Source: F1-120-MAGs238 sp964484185 (GTDB taxonomy: Bacteria > Planctomycetota > Phycisphaerae > Phycisphaerales > UBA1924). From it: a DNA stretch of 64,000 bases. Made by a program: the position numbers and the translations under genes. The notes below the pieces were generated by a model. It saw only the letters and a program-made list of their open reading frames with translations. It had not been told where the DNA came from and searched no databases. The stretch lies in NCBI GenBank assembly GCA_964484185.1, contig CAZAEQ010000004.1, positions 83,808 through 147,807 on the forward strand, read 5' to 3'. Each line of letters opens with the position of its first letter. The first letter of the stretch is position 1. Shown piece by piece: positions 46,061 through 55,076 of the stretch.

Positions 46061-46993
46061 TCAATCCCAGATCGATACAAAGTCTTTGCGTGACGTGCCG
46101 CCCTTTATGAAGATTCCGAGGAAGTTGTTGCCGCTGAGGCCGGCATCGGGCTCATCAAAGAAGAGGCAGTCGGGTTTCTTTGCGCCAGTCGCGTCAGAAT
46201 AGTGACCCGCAAAAAGCGTGGTTGCGTTGTTGAACTCAACATGATTGTCGTTGAAGCCGATGTTGCCTTCCCACGTGGATGGAGCGCCATGAATGAGAAG
46301 GGATCGTGAATTCGGATTCACAAGAGTCGCCACCGGTGGATCTTTGCTGACATCAACACCTTTGGCCTGCGGCCCGCGATTTCCTATCGCCGCATCGAGC
46401 GAACTGAAACTGTTTCCCCATCGCATCGACTTTGACTCGGTGAAAGGAGTTGCAGCATCTTCAGACTCGCGTGGTAATTGGTGTGCATAGCTGAGACCGC
46501 CCGGCTTAGTTCCGGTGAAATCTGCGTTGAATGCAGGGTCCCAGAGGGCTGCATCTGGTTTTGCCGCGGTTGTGGGAGCGGAGAACATGTATCCCTCGTA
46601 CGGCTTGATATTTGCGTTGGCTTCCTGCGGACTCACGCACATCTCCGCCGGGATGTAGCCATTAAAAATCAGAAGCGACATGATGTTCGCGGACGTATCT
46701 TTGCTCTGAGGAGTTTCACCTGTAGCGAGAGCAACTGTACCGTTGGCCTTGTCGACGATCGAGGGAAGTGGATAGCGATCACCGTTGCTCTGCGCCCAGA
46801 TGACCATGCCCTGCATAATGCCACGAATCTGCGTTGAGCATTTCATCGCGATTTGTGTAGTGCGAGCCCGGCCAAACATTGGGAGAATGAGTGCAACGCA
46901 GACAGCTAGTACCACCAGGACAATGAAAAGTTCAACAACGGTGAACCCGCTTTGAACTGAACGATGATGTCGGCAGCGACCACGAGTATTCAT
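46061..46993 (-). CDS. Prepilin-like (type II pseudopilin) protein, copy 2 of 3
   Basis: 310 residues. Leader ends QSGFTVVELFIVLVVLAVCVA, prepilin type. The domain is nearly identical in layout to copies 1 and 3: IRGIMQGMVIWAQSNGDRYPLPS, TSANIMSLLIFNGYIPAEMC, FNDNHVEFNNATT, KDFVSIWD. ATG 46993 is preceded by GGGGGCC. A tandem duplicate, possibly a periplasmic or surface fibre subunit or an envelope-anchored protein. Confidence 0.85.
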   Translation of the reverse strand: MNTRGRCRHHRSVQSGFTVVELFIVLVVLAVCVALILPMFGRARTTQIAMKCSTQIRGIMQGMVIWAQSNGDRYPLPSIVDKANGTVALATGETPQSKDTSANIMSLLIFNGYIPAEMCVSPQEANANIKPYEGYMFSAPTTAAKPDAALWDPAFNADFTGTKPGGLSYAHQLPRESEDAATPFTESKSMRWGNSFSSLDAAIGNRGPQAKGVDVSKDPPVATLVNPNSRSLLIHGAPSTWEGNIGFNDNHVEFNNATTLFAGHYSDATGAKKPDCLFFDEPDAGLSGNNFLGIFIKGGTSRKDFVSIWD

Positions 46994-47011
46994 AAGGCCC
47001 CCAATCACTAT

Positions 47012-47968
47012 TCAATCCCAGATCGACACAAAGTCTTTTCGTTGTGGACCGCCTTTAACGAAAATCCCCAGGAAGTTGTTGCTGTTGATTCCCGCATCGG
47101 GCTCATCAAAGAAGAGGCAGTCGGGTTTCAGCGTGCCGCCGGAATCGCGATATTGACCATTGGATCCGAGCAGTGTTGTCACGAAGTCAACGTGACAGTC
47201 GTTGAATCCGATGTTGCCTTCCCAGGTGGTCCGGCCAGCATGAATGAGATTGGTGTTTGAATTGGGATTGACTAGCTTCGTCCGCGGCGGATCTTTACTG
47301 GCATCCACGCTCTTGATCTGCGGCCCGCGATTTCCAACTGCCGCATCATCGGGACTGAAGCTGTTGCCCCACCGCAGGCGCTTGGTGGCATAAGGCATGT
47401 TGGGTTTCTGAGGGTCCTCAACGACCTCTTCAACTTCACGCGGCAGCTGGTGGGCGTAACTGAGACCACCTGGTTTTGGTCCGGTGAAGTCTGCGTTGAA
47501 TGCTGGATCCCAGAGTGCGCCACCAGGTTTGGACGCCGCTGCGGGAAGGGAGAAGTTGTATCCTTCAAACGGTTTGATATTGCCATTTGCCTCGGCAGGG
47601 CTTACGCACATCTCCACTGGGATGTAGCCGTTGAAAATCAAGATCGACATGATGTTGGCGGAGGTGTCTTTGCTCTGCGGTGTTTCGCCGGGAGCGAGCG
47701 CGATTGTTTCGTTGGACTTGTCGATCAATGATGGCAATGGATACCGATCTCCGTTGCTCTGGGACCAGATGGCCATGCCCTGCATGATGCCGCGGATGTT
47801 CGAGGAACACTTGAGCTGTCTGCCCCCAGTGCCGCGGCCACCCCGACCTAGCGCCGGAAGAATGGCGATTATTAACACAATCACCACCACTACCACAAGC
47901 AGCAGCTCAACAACCGTGAACCCGCTTCGAAATGAAAAATAGCGACGCTCGCGACCACGAGTATGCAT
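47012..47968 (-). CDS. Prepilin-like (type II pseudopilin) protein, copy 1 of 3
   Basis: 318 residues. Leader ends SGFTVVELLLVVVVVIVLI, prepilin type. Shared domain: IRGIMQGMAIWSQSNGDRYPLPS, TSANIMSILIFNGYIPVEMC, FNDCHVDFVT, KDFVSIWD. ATG 47968 with AACGGGGG upstream is chosen; the frame is open to 48058, but those residues precede the leader. First of the three in transcription order. The three genes share the most distinctive residues in MQGM-IW-QSNGDRYPLPS. Confidence 0.85.
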   Translation of the reverse strand: MHTRGRERRYFSFRSGFTVVELLLVVVVVIVLIIAILPALGRGGRGTGGRQLKCSSNIRGIMQGMAIWSQSNGDRYPLPSLIDKSNETIALAPGETPQSKDTSANIMSILIFNGYIPVEMCVSPAEANGNIKPFEGYNFSLPAAASKPGGALWDPAFNADFTGPKPGGLSYAHQLPREVEEVVEDPQKPNMPYATKRLRWGNSFSPDDAAVGNRGPQIKSVDASKDPPRTKLVNPNSNTNLIHAGRTTWEGNIGFNDCHVDFVTTLLGSNGQYRDSGGTLKPDCLFFDEPDAGINSNNFLGIFVKGGPQRKDFVSIWD

Positions 47969-48156
47969 AGAGACCCCCGTTCCTATACGAATTTGGCATA
48001 GTTGCGGTTGCAGGTTACGGTATGAACGGAAGTGAAACGTCAAGGACCCACGCCACATCGCGGGTAGGGCCGTTGAAACGCGTTAAAACGGCCGGAGCAA
48101 ATAGCTTGTTCCTGGACGTTTTGTGCTTGCCTCCAAAGCGTGATTTGGACTTACTT

Positions 48157-48254
48157 GCACGCCTTCAGCGTGCGTGATTTCCGTAGCTTACCTGGGGTGG
48201 CGGCTGCAGAGCCAGCCTTCACCCCAGGCTACATTATTTAAGGCTTTCAGCCTT
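48157..48254. repeat. Cluster of three REP-like hairpins
   Basis: The 338-bp gap 47969-48306 holds no gene. It contains GCACGC-CTTCA-GCGTGC (48157-48173), a longer hairpin with CCTGGGGTG (48191-48199) pairing with CACCCCAGG (48220-48228), and AAGGCT-TTC-AGCCTT (48240-48254). Stacked palindromes without T-runs suggest REP/BIME-type repeats. They could also affect termination or mRNA stability. Confidence 0.5.
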
Positions 48255-48306
48255 CAAGATGAAGATCGAGTTGAAGGCCGTACCGGAAATCACCTATCCT
48301 CACTTC

Positions 48307-49296
48307 ATGAACTACCCCGCGATACCTCTGCGTCACTTTGCCGCGACTTGCACGCTTTTACTCGCGGCCCTGACCGGCGGGTGCGCATCGACAGCTTCAT
48401 CGCATGCGAAAGAGTCAGCTGTTGCGATTGATGCTTCGTCCCTTCGCTCACTTTCCACATTTCGCGGCGATGGGACTCCCGCAACCTTTGATGAGATCGT
48501 CGCTGCTGCTGCCGCCGCGGATGTTGTGATTATGGGTGAAAGTCACGGGCACCCGGTTGGGCTTCCGTGGGCCGCGCTTCTGTTTGAGGAACTGACAACT
48601 GCTGCGCCCAAGGCTGCGCTCAGCATGGAATTTTTTGAGCGCGATGAACAGTCACGGCTTGATGATTACCTCAAAGGCGTGACCGATGAGCCGACATTCC
48701 TCAAGCGGGCTGATCGCTCGCCTGGTAACTATCCCGCGGGCCACCGGTCGATGGTGGAGCGGGCTAAGTCGATGAATCGCCCGGTGATTGCCGCGAATAC
48801 ACCGCGTGCGATTATCCGCTATCTACGCGGCAAGGACTACAGCGCACTTGCAAACCTCACCGCTGAGCAGGCGCGCCTGTTCCGTATTCCAGATGCGCCG
48901 CCCGAAGGCCGGTATCGCGCCGATTATGATGCGCTCATGGGTCCGATGATTGCAACTGGGCACGGAGCGCCTGGCAGCCCGGCAGCGCCCGCCATGACCG
49001 ATGAACAGAAGCAGGCGAAGCTGGATGCGAGTTTCCGCAGTCAGCACATGTGGGATTGGACGATGGCCGAGAGCGTGGTTCGAGCGGTTGATGCGGGCAA
49101 TCGGCCGGTGATGCATGTGATCGGCGGTTTTCACAGCGGGTTCTTTGGAGGGACGCCGCAGGCAATGGTGAAAATGCGTCCCGGCACCAAGATCGTCACC
49201 GTCAGTGCTGTCACATCGACGAGCGCAGTGATGAAAGAAGAAGATCGCGGGCGGGCTGATTTTGTGGTGTACGTTGGCGAATCGCCAGAGGACTGA
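48307..49296 (+). CDS. ChaN-family lipoprotein (iron-regulated/haem-binding-like)
   Basis: 329 residues. Signal peptide ending AALTGGC (lipobox, Cys26), then DVVIMGESHGHPVG, ALSMEFFERDEQSRLDDYL, NRPVIAANTPRAIIRY, and HVIGGFHSGFFGG, all ChaN-type signatures (GESHxxP and E-F). ChaN proteins bind haem or iron and are often near transport genes; here no such genes are adjacent. ATG 48307 is chosen because it leads the signal peptide; ATG 48259 lies in the repeat region. Confidence 0.88.
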   Translation: MNYPAIPLRHFAATCTLLLAALTGGCASTASSHAKESAVAIDASSLRSLSTFRGDGTPATFDEIVAAAAAADVVIMGESHGHPVGLPWAALLFEELTTAAPKAALSMEFFERDEQSRLDDYLKGVTDEPTFLKRADRSPGNYPAGHRSMVERAKSMNRPVIAANTPRAIIRYLRGKDYSALANLTAEQARLFRIPDAPPEGRYRADYDALMGPMIATGHGAPGSPAAPAMTDEQKQAKLDASFRSQHMWDWTMAESVVRAVDAGNRPVMHVIGGFHSGFFGGTPQAMVKMRPGTKIVTVSAVTSTSAVMKEEDRGRADFVVYVGESPED

Positions 49297-49325
49297 GTTG
49301 TTCGCACAGTGCAGCAAAGAAAAAG

Positions 49326-49349
49326 AGACCCTGCGATTGCAGGGTCTCC
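49326..49349. terminator. Bidirectional Rho-independent terminator
   Basis: GAGACCCTGC (49326-49335) pairs with GCAGGGTCTC (49340-49349) around GATT. A-run on the left and T-run on the right make it work for both convergent genes. Confidence 0.88.
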
Positions 49350-49372
49350 TGGTTTTTTAGTCCTGAGGTATA

Positions 49373-51178
49373 TCAGCAGCCGGTGCTGAACGCCGCGACG
49401 AAGTCGAGGTAGTCAAAGAAGTCGATGACCGTATCACCGTTGAAATCGGCGCCTGGCTCATTTGCTGAGAACGCGGCGACGAAATCGAGATAATCAAAGA
49501 AGTCAACGATCGTGTCGCCGTTGAAGTCTGCAGGGCACACGCCTGCTGATGGAACTGGCAAGTTGTTCATGTTGATCGGTCCGGCAGTGCCGGGCTTAAA
49601 CAGACCGAGTGTTGCTGATCCGGTGGTCGGAGCGGTGTTGGCGGTGAAGGCGAATGTTGCCGCGGTGGAGTAGCGAAGTGCGCTTGAGTTGGGATTCTGT
49701 GCAAAGGTCTGGGGCGTCGCCCAGCCAACCTGTGTCGCACTTGATGTGTTTGTCCACGGTGTGCTCATGCTGGCCAGTTCGCCAGAGTGATACTGCGGCA
49801 CGCGGGCAAAGGGAGCTGAGGTTGTGACGTTGCTCAGCGGGATCGTGAAGCTTGCGCCCGAGCGATCTGAATTGACGTTGAAAACGATGTAGTTGTAAGT
49901 CCACGTGCCGTTGTTGTTGTCTACAACTTTTGCGCCGACCCAGAAGCGGCAGACGATGTTGCCATCCATGTAGTCATAGCTGTTTACAACGACGGTCGGA
50001 TCAAGCGCCTGCCAGCCCATGATCGCGGGCTGAGTGCGGAAGGTTGAACCCAGGAGCGCCGGAGCGGCGGCGACCGGAGCCGTTGTGCGGCGGTATGACA
50101 CGTTGTTCAACCCGTTGTGTGCCTTGCCTTGGAATGGACCGGGTTGCTGATCAACGAATGTCGAGTCATCGGCATTTACATACTGACATTCGCCGAGGTA
50201 GGTTGCGCCGGCACGATTCAACTCAGTGTTTACAACCTGGAGGCGGCGACCGATTGTCGCGGCTGCCGCGGGCGGGACCATGTAGCTGCCGCCTGGATTG
50301 GTGAATGGATATGGGTAGAAGCCGGTGGTCGCGTTGACATGTGAACGCGGGCCCAGGCCGCCCTGGCTGCCGTTGAGACCAGCGGTGTATGGATCAGAGC
50401 AGCCGACGCCAAGCACTGCGCCACCTTGTCCGCTGCATGTGCTGCAAAGATTCTCAGTTAAGGCGGTGAAGCCGTGCTTGAGCCATGAGATGCCGATCAG
50501 CTCCATGCGATTGTTTTCGATCTTGTAAAGATTCTGGCCGATCACCGGGTGCTGATTGTTGTTGGCAATCCAGGAGATGTTGGCATCGCCGATGTTGCAC
50601 GAAGTTGTCCCCAGAGAGAACGCCGCGATATTGCCGACTGTGCCCCAATACGCGGTGTCGATGATGTCGCCGACGATCACATCGGGCCCGGTCGTTGGCG
50701 GTGGCGGCGGATCCTGGAGCGAGGTCTGCAATGTGAAGTTGCCGGTGCTGCCGGCGTAGCCGGAAACGGAGATGTAATAGGTTGTGCCGGCAGTGACAGT
50801 CTGAGTGACCGAGGAAGACAAGCCGCAGGAGTCGTCGTTGCACTGCGTCTGCACAAGCGAGCCGCACACGCCGGTGAACACGCGGATGACGCTGTCATAA
50901 TCCGTGCCTGGCGCACAGGTGTTAACGAGCATGTCGCGCGTTTCGGCGCCAACTGGGTGGGTGTACCGATACCACACATCGTTGTCGGCCGCACCACACG
51001 CGCCACCTGGACCATCAGTTGTCGCACCAATATTGGTTCCGTTCACTGATCCAGGTGCAGGAATCACTACTGCATTGGCGCACAGGTTGTTGGCTGGCTG
51101 AGCAAAGGCAGCACCAGCGCAGGCACACAGTGCTGCAATTGAAACACGAGCATTCAACGACCGATTTTTGATGACCAT
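49373..51178 (-). CDS. Exported Cys-rich protein with FFDYLDFV module, paralog 2 of 3
   Basis: 601 residues. Signal peptide MVIKNRSLNARVS... ending AFAQ; start PANNLCANAVVI. PPC-like domain: CNDDSCGLSSSVTQTVTAG, TYYISVSGYAG. Central block: VIGQNLYKIENNRMELIGISWLK, NLCSTCSGQGGAVLGVGC, GLGPRSHVNATTGFYPYPF. C-terminus has two dockerin-like repeats (VDFFDYLDFVAAF, IDFFDYLDFVAAF), ending TGC. ATG 51178 with GAGGGA upstream; frame open to 51190. Close paralog of 51361-53184. Confidence 0.84.
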   Translation of the reverse strand: MVIKNRSLNARVSIAALCACAGAAFAQPANNLCANAVVIPAPGSVNGTNIGATTDGPGGACGAADNDVWYRYTHPVGAETRDMLVNTCAPGTDYDSVIRVFTGVCGSLVQTQCNDDSCGLSSSVTQTVTAGTTYYISVSGYAGSTGNFTLQTSLQDPPPPPTTGPDVIVGDIIDTAYWGTVGNIAAFSLGTTSCNIGDANISWIANNNQHPVIGQNLYKIENNRMELIGISWLKHGFTALTENLCSTCSGQGGAVLGVGCSDPYTAGLNGSQGGLGPRSHVNATTGFYPYPFTNPGGSYMVPPAAAATIGRRLQVVNTELNRAGATYLGECQYVNADDSTFVDQQPGPFQGKAHNGLNNVSYRRTTAPVAAAPALLGSTFRTQPAIMGWQALDPTVVVNSYDYMDGNIVCRFWVGAKVVDNNNGTWTYNYIVFNVNSDRSGASFTIPLSNVTTSAPFARVPQYHSGELASMSTPWTNTSSATQVGWATPQTFAQNPNSSALRYSTAATFAFTANTAPTTGSATLGLFKPGTAGPINMNNLPVPSAGVCPADFNGDTIVDFFDYLDFVAAFSANEPGADFNGDTVIDFFDYLDFVAAFSTGC

Positions 51179-51298
51179 AAATTCCCTCACTGCCTCCCCG
51201 ACGAGTTACAACGGTGGCTCCAAGGCTTGGAAGCCGACGAGTCGCCACGATATCAGGATCAGCATTGTCATACCAACACATTTGCCGCGGAAATGAAA

Positions 51299-51320
51299 AA
51301 AGGCCCCTTTCGGGGCCTTT
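51299..51320 (-). terminator. Rho-independent terminator for the 51361-53184 gene
   Basis: AAAGGCCCC and GGGGCCTTT with a TTTC loop; on the minus strand it is followed by a run of Ts. Confidence 0.85.
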
Positions 51321-51360
51321 GGTTTAGAATCATTCCAATCTGTCTTGAGGTCTCGTCGGT

Positions 51361-53184
51361 TTATGGGCAACCGGTCGCGAACGCATCGACAAAGTCGAGG
51401 TAATCAAAGAAGTCGATCGAGCCGTCGCCGTTGAAGTCGGCGGACGGATCGTTCGCTGCGAAGGCATCGACAAAGTCGAGGTAGTCAAAGAAGTCAACGG
51501 AGCCGTCGCCGTTGAAGTCTGCCGCACAATTAGGTGCGCCAGCAGAAGGAACTGGCAGGTTGGTCATCGCAATTGGGCCAGCAGTGCCGGGCTTGAAGAG
51601 GTTCATGGTGGCGGTGCCGGTGGTCGGAGCAGTATTCGCAGTGAATGCGAATGTTGCGGAGGTTGACCAGCGGAGCGCGCTTGAGTTGGCGTTCTGAGCG
51701 AAAGTCTGTGGCGTGGACCAGCTGATCTCAGTTGCCCCGACAGTGTTCACCCATGCGGCGTTCATAGTTGCGGCTTCGCCGGAGTGGTAGACTGGGAGGC
51801 GTGAGTATGGCGAGGTGACGGCGACGTTGCTGAGCGGGACTGTGAAGCTTGCGCCGGAGCGATCAGAGTTCGAGTTGAAGACGATGTAGTTGTAGGTCCA
51901 TGTGCCGTTGCCATTGTCAACGACCTTGGCGCCAACCCAGTAGCGGCAAACGGTGTTGGTGTTTTCCAGCACGTCGTAGCTGTTGACGACCACGGATGGG
52001 TCAAGAGCCTGCCAAGCCTTGATCGCTGGCTGCATGCGAACTGTTGGATATGTAGTTGCACCGATTGTAAACGAAGTGCCAGCTGGGTTGATGCGGCGAT
52101 AGGAGACGTTGTTGATGCCGTTATGGCGAGTGTTCTGGAATGGTCCAGGGGTGGTATCGACATAGGTGGCATCGTCGGCGGTCACGTACTGAGTTTCGCC
52201 GATATAGACCGCGTTAGCGCGGTTCATGTCGGTAGTTGGAACCTGGAGACGGCGGCCGATGGTCGCCGCGGCTGGAGGGGGAACCATGTAGCCAGCGCCG
52301 GGACTGGTGAAGGGATATGGATAGAAGCCGGTGGTGGCGTTGATATGCGAACGGGGACCCAGGTTGCTCTGGCTTCCGTTGAGGCTGGCAGTGTAAGGAT
52401 CTGAGCAACCAACGCCCAGGACCGCGCCACCCTGACCGCTGCAGGTGCCGCAGAGATTCTGTGTCAGTGCGGTGAAGCCGTGCTTGAGCCACGACATGCC
52501 GATCATTTCCATGCGGTTGTTTTCGATGCGGTAGTAGTTCTGACCGATCACGGGGTGCTGGTTGTTATTTGCAACCCAGAGGATGTTGGTGTCACCGATG
52601 TTGCAGGAAGTGGTGCCGATCGAGAATGCAGAAATTCCGCCGACTGCGCCGTAGCTTCCCAGGTCGATGAGGTCGCCGACGATCACGTCAGGACCAGGAT
52701 TCGCTGCAGGTGGTGGCGCTGAAATCGAGGTGGTCAGAGTAAAGGTGCCGGTTGCTCCATTGAACCCGGAGACCGAGATGTAGTACGTTGTGCCAGCGGT
52801 CACGGACTGTGTCACTGAGGACTGAAGTGCACAGGAGTCGTCATTGCACTGAGTTTGGGTCAGGCCGCCGCATGCGCCGGTGAAGACGCGAATGACGGTG
52901 TCATACGACGCGCCCGCACATGTGTCAATGACCAATCCCTGGGTCGGGCTGCCGACTGGATGTGTATAGCGATACCACACGTCATTGGCCGAGCCGCCAC
53001 AGGCGCCAGCCGCAGGACCATCTGTTGTTGCAGCCACGTTGGTTCCGTTGACCGAAGCATTCGCACCGATGACAACAGCGCTCGAGCACGCGTTGTTCGC
53101 AGGCTGGGCAACTGCCAAACCAGCGCATGCACAAAGAGCGGCAACAGAAATCTGAGTTTTCAATGAACGATTCTTCATCTGCAT
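51361..53184 (-). CDS. Exported Cys-rich protein with FFDYLDFV module, paralog 3 of 3
   Basis: About 607 residues. MQMKNRSLKTQISVAALC is the signal peptide start, parallel to the paralog at 49373, and it is cleaved near AVAQ. CNDDSCALQSSVTQSVTAG, NLCGTCSGQGGAVLGVGC and NLGPRSHINATTGFYPYPF are conserved. Two dockerin-like repeats follow (VDFFDYLDFVDAF, IDFFDYLDFVDAF), ending TGCP. ATG 53184 with GAGGGA upstream. The frame stays open to 53304, but those 40 residues do not align with the paralogs. Confidence 0.84.
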   Translation of the reverse strand: MQMKNRSLKTQISVAALCACAGLAVAQPANNACSSAVVIGANASVNGTNVAATTDGPAAGACGGSANDVWYRYTHPVGSPTQGLVIDTCAGASYDTVIRVFTGACGGLTQTQCNDDSCALQSSVTQSVTAGTTYYISVSGFNGATGTFTLTTSISAPPPAANPGPDVIVGDLIDLGSYGAVGGISAFSIGTTSCNIGDTNILWVANNNQHPVIGQNYYRIENNRMEMIGMSWLKHGFTALTQNLCGTCSGQGGAVLGVGCSDPYTASLNGSQSNLGPRSHINATTGFYPYPFTSPGAGYMVPPPAAATIGRRLQVPTTDMNRANAVYIGETQYVTADDATYVDTTPGPFQNTRHNGINNVSYRRINPAGTSFTIGATTYPTVRMQPAIKAWQALDPSVVVNSYDVLENTNTVCRYWVGAKVVDNGNGTWTYNYIVFNSNSDRSGASFTVPLSNVAVTSPYSRLPVYHSGEAATMNAAWVNTVGATEISWSTPQTFAQNANSSALRWSTSATFAFTANTAPTTGTATMNLFKPGTAGPIAMTNLPVPSAGAPNCAADFNGDGSVDFFDYLDFVDAFAANDPSADFNGDGSIDFFDYLDFVDAFATGCP

Positions 53185-53410
53185 GTGTCCCTCACTACCC
53201 ATCGAGTTAATTAGGTGTACCAGCCAACACACTCCCAAGACCTTGGGAGGCACCAGAACAATAAGGTACCAAACGACCCCATCGCGCGCCAACCCAAACT
53301 TCAAAAAATCGACAAAAGGATTGATTTGCGACTATTGAACTGGAACCATTCCAGCCAAAAAACGCCCGTTTGCAGGTTATCCTGCCGTGCCCGAACTTCT
53401 GCGAGCGTTT

Positions 53411-54733
53411 TCAGCAGCCAGCGGCAAACGCATCCACGAAATCCAGGTAGTCGAAGAAGTCGATCACTCCATCGTTGTTGAAGTCCGCATCCAGCGATCC
53501 GGCGGCGAACACATCCACAAAGTCCAGGTAATCAAAGAAATCAACCACCATGTCGCCATTGAAATCTGCGAAGCAAGGCGTTGCGATAAACAGCCCGATA
53601 CATCCGTTACTCAAGATTCCGCTGAACGCGACCTGTCCCTTTGAGTTGATGTCGATCGCGCCAGACAGCGCGTTAGTGCTTAGTCCCAGCATCATCGAGC
53701 CCAGATCTGTGCTCACACTGTCGCCGTGCCCGGTGACGCGCACAATGCGAACGCCATCGGCCACAAACAGCGCATCGCCCGCGCCATCGCGTGCACGAAA
53801 CGCTACAAAGCCGCGGTTGTTGATCGCTGGTGAAAAGTTCGCCATCGTCGCAGTCTGAATGCCTGCATCGCCGCCGTTCGCAAGAACGTCAGTAGTGACA
53901 CCGTCAGAGCGCAGCAGCGAAAAACGCGTTGTGGGGCCGATGTTGTATCGAACAAAGAACGCAATCTGATCGTTGTCGTTCATGTCGGTGCCGCCGGCGA
54001 CAAAATCGACGTTCGGGCTCGCGCCGTTGAACACCGTGACAACGGAGACCGGCGAATCGGCCCGCACGATTGACCCTGTGCCGTTGAAATCATCGACTTT
54101 TCCGCCCATGTGCAGCGACGCATTGGTCGTCGGCGGATACAAGAACGAGTAGTTGGTCAATGGTCCATCGGCGAGGTACAGCGTCTGATTGCGAACCGGA
54201 CCAGTGAACGAATCCACGATCCACTTGCGCACGCCGCCAGCCGTCGAGCCGCGATATCCGATTCCGCTGCCGCCGTTCACGATCCGCGGCCGGGCAAAAG
54301 TTGTTACCAGCTGCAGATTGGGGGTATTGAACAGATCGGACTGCGCGCCGGTGGTGGCGCTGCGCAGACTCACGCTGCTCGGATTCATCTGCGAAATGCA
54401 GGTGAGCAGATTGGCATTGAAATCAAGGTCAGACCCTGAAAAGCCGGTCCCGGCAAGAGTCACGATCGGGGTTGAGCCTGAACCATCGCTGCCCACAAAG
54501 AAACCATCGATGCCGCTCCCGGCGGGCAATGTAAAGTGCACTGCCGCCCGACCATCATCAGCAATCGCTGCGGTCCGGTTGGTCATTAAAGAACCAGGCG
54601 GCAAGTTGAAAGTTGCAATGCCCGAGGTATTCGTCGAGCGAGCTTGAAGTTGTACACGCCAAAGCAGCGGCAAATCCGCGAACGCCGGCGTAAAAAAGGC
54701 ACCAATAACGATTGATGTGGCCACGAATCTCAT
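53411..54733 (-). CDS. Exported NxxGxxAF-repeat protein with FFDYLDFV module
   Basis: 440 residues. Signal peptide MRFVATSIVIGAFFTPAFA. The protein has choice-of-anchor NxxGxxAF-type repeats, e.g. INNRGFVAFRARDG and INSKGQVAFSG, forming a beta-propeller-like domain. Two dockerin-like repeats follow (VDFFDYLDFVDVF, IDFFDYLDFVDAF), ending AGC. ATG 54733 has GGAGGACGG upstream. Secreted; function unknown. Confidence 0.83.
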   Translation of the reverse strand: MRFVATSIVIGAFFTPAFADLPLLWRVQLQARSTNTSGIATFNLPPGSLMTNRTAAIADDGRAAVHFTLPAGSGIDGFFVGSDGSGSTPIVTLAGTGFSGSDLDFNANLLTCISQMNPSSVSLRSATTGAQSDLFNTPNLQLVTTFARPRIVNGGSGIGYRGSTAGGVRKWIVDSFTGPVRNQTLYLADGPLTNYSFLYPPTTNASLHMGGKVDDFNGTGSIVRADSPVSVVTVFNGASPNVDFVAGGTDMNDNDQIAFFVRYNIGPTTRFSLLRSDGVTTDVLANGGDAGIQTATMANFSPAINNRGFVAFRARDGAGDALFVADGVRIVRVTGHGDSVSTDLGSMMLGLSTNALSGAIDINSKGQVAFSGILSNGCIGLFIATPCFADFNGDMVVDFFDYLDFVDVFAAGSLDADFNNDGVIDFFDYLDFVDAFAAGC

Positions 54734-55006
54734 ATTTCCGTCCTCCGATAAAAGTGTATCACGGCTGTCAAGCACACCCCGGACTCTTCATTTATTCTTA
54801 TCGGGCTTAGAAATTCCTCCTGGCTCAAATGGATGCGGAGCCAGTATGCAGGGCTCTGCGATGGATCATTTGAGTCCAGGCTTCATGATCGGGCTGATGT
54901 GTCCGGGACACCTCGATACATATTAAATATATATTTTAACATAATTATTTTTACTGACGCCGCCGGTCCGCTCGCAAAGTTTGCGCTCGAGCTTTCGCTT
55001 CCCAGT

Positions 55007-55038
55007 ACCGGACAGATTGCGCCCCCAAAATGTCCGAT
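55007..55038. promoter_or_regulatory. Operator-like dyad B-distal (16-bp spacer)
   Basis: ACCGGACA (55007-55014) and TGTCCGAT (55031-55038), 16-bp spacer containing GCGCCCCC. Counterpart of 34342-34373. Confidence 0.62.
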
Positions 55039-55076
55039 ACGCGCAAAAAACGCCCGATAACCCGCTTGTAATACGT

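Noticed and set aside
5095..54733. Cellulosome (dockerin-cohesin) system
   Set aside because: No cohesin domain or glycoside hydrolase seen; the C-terminal module only resembles dockerin spacing.
54971..54985. CGCAAA-G-TTTGCG palindrome near control region B
   Set aside because: Not found in region A, so not part of the shared control set.
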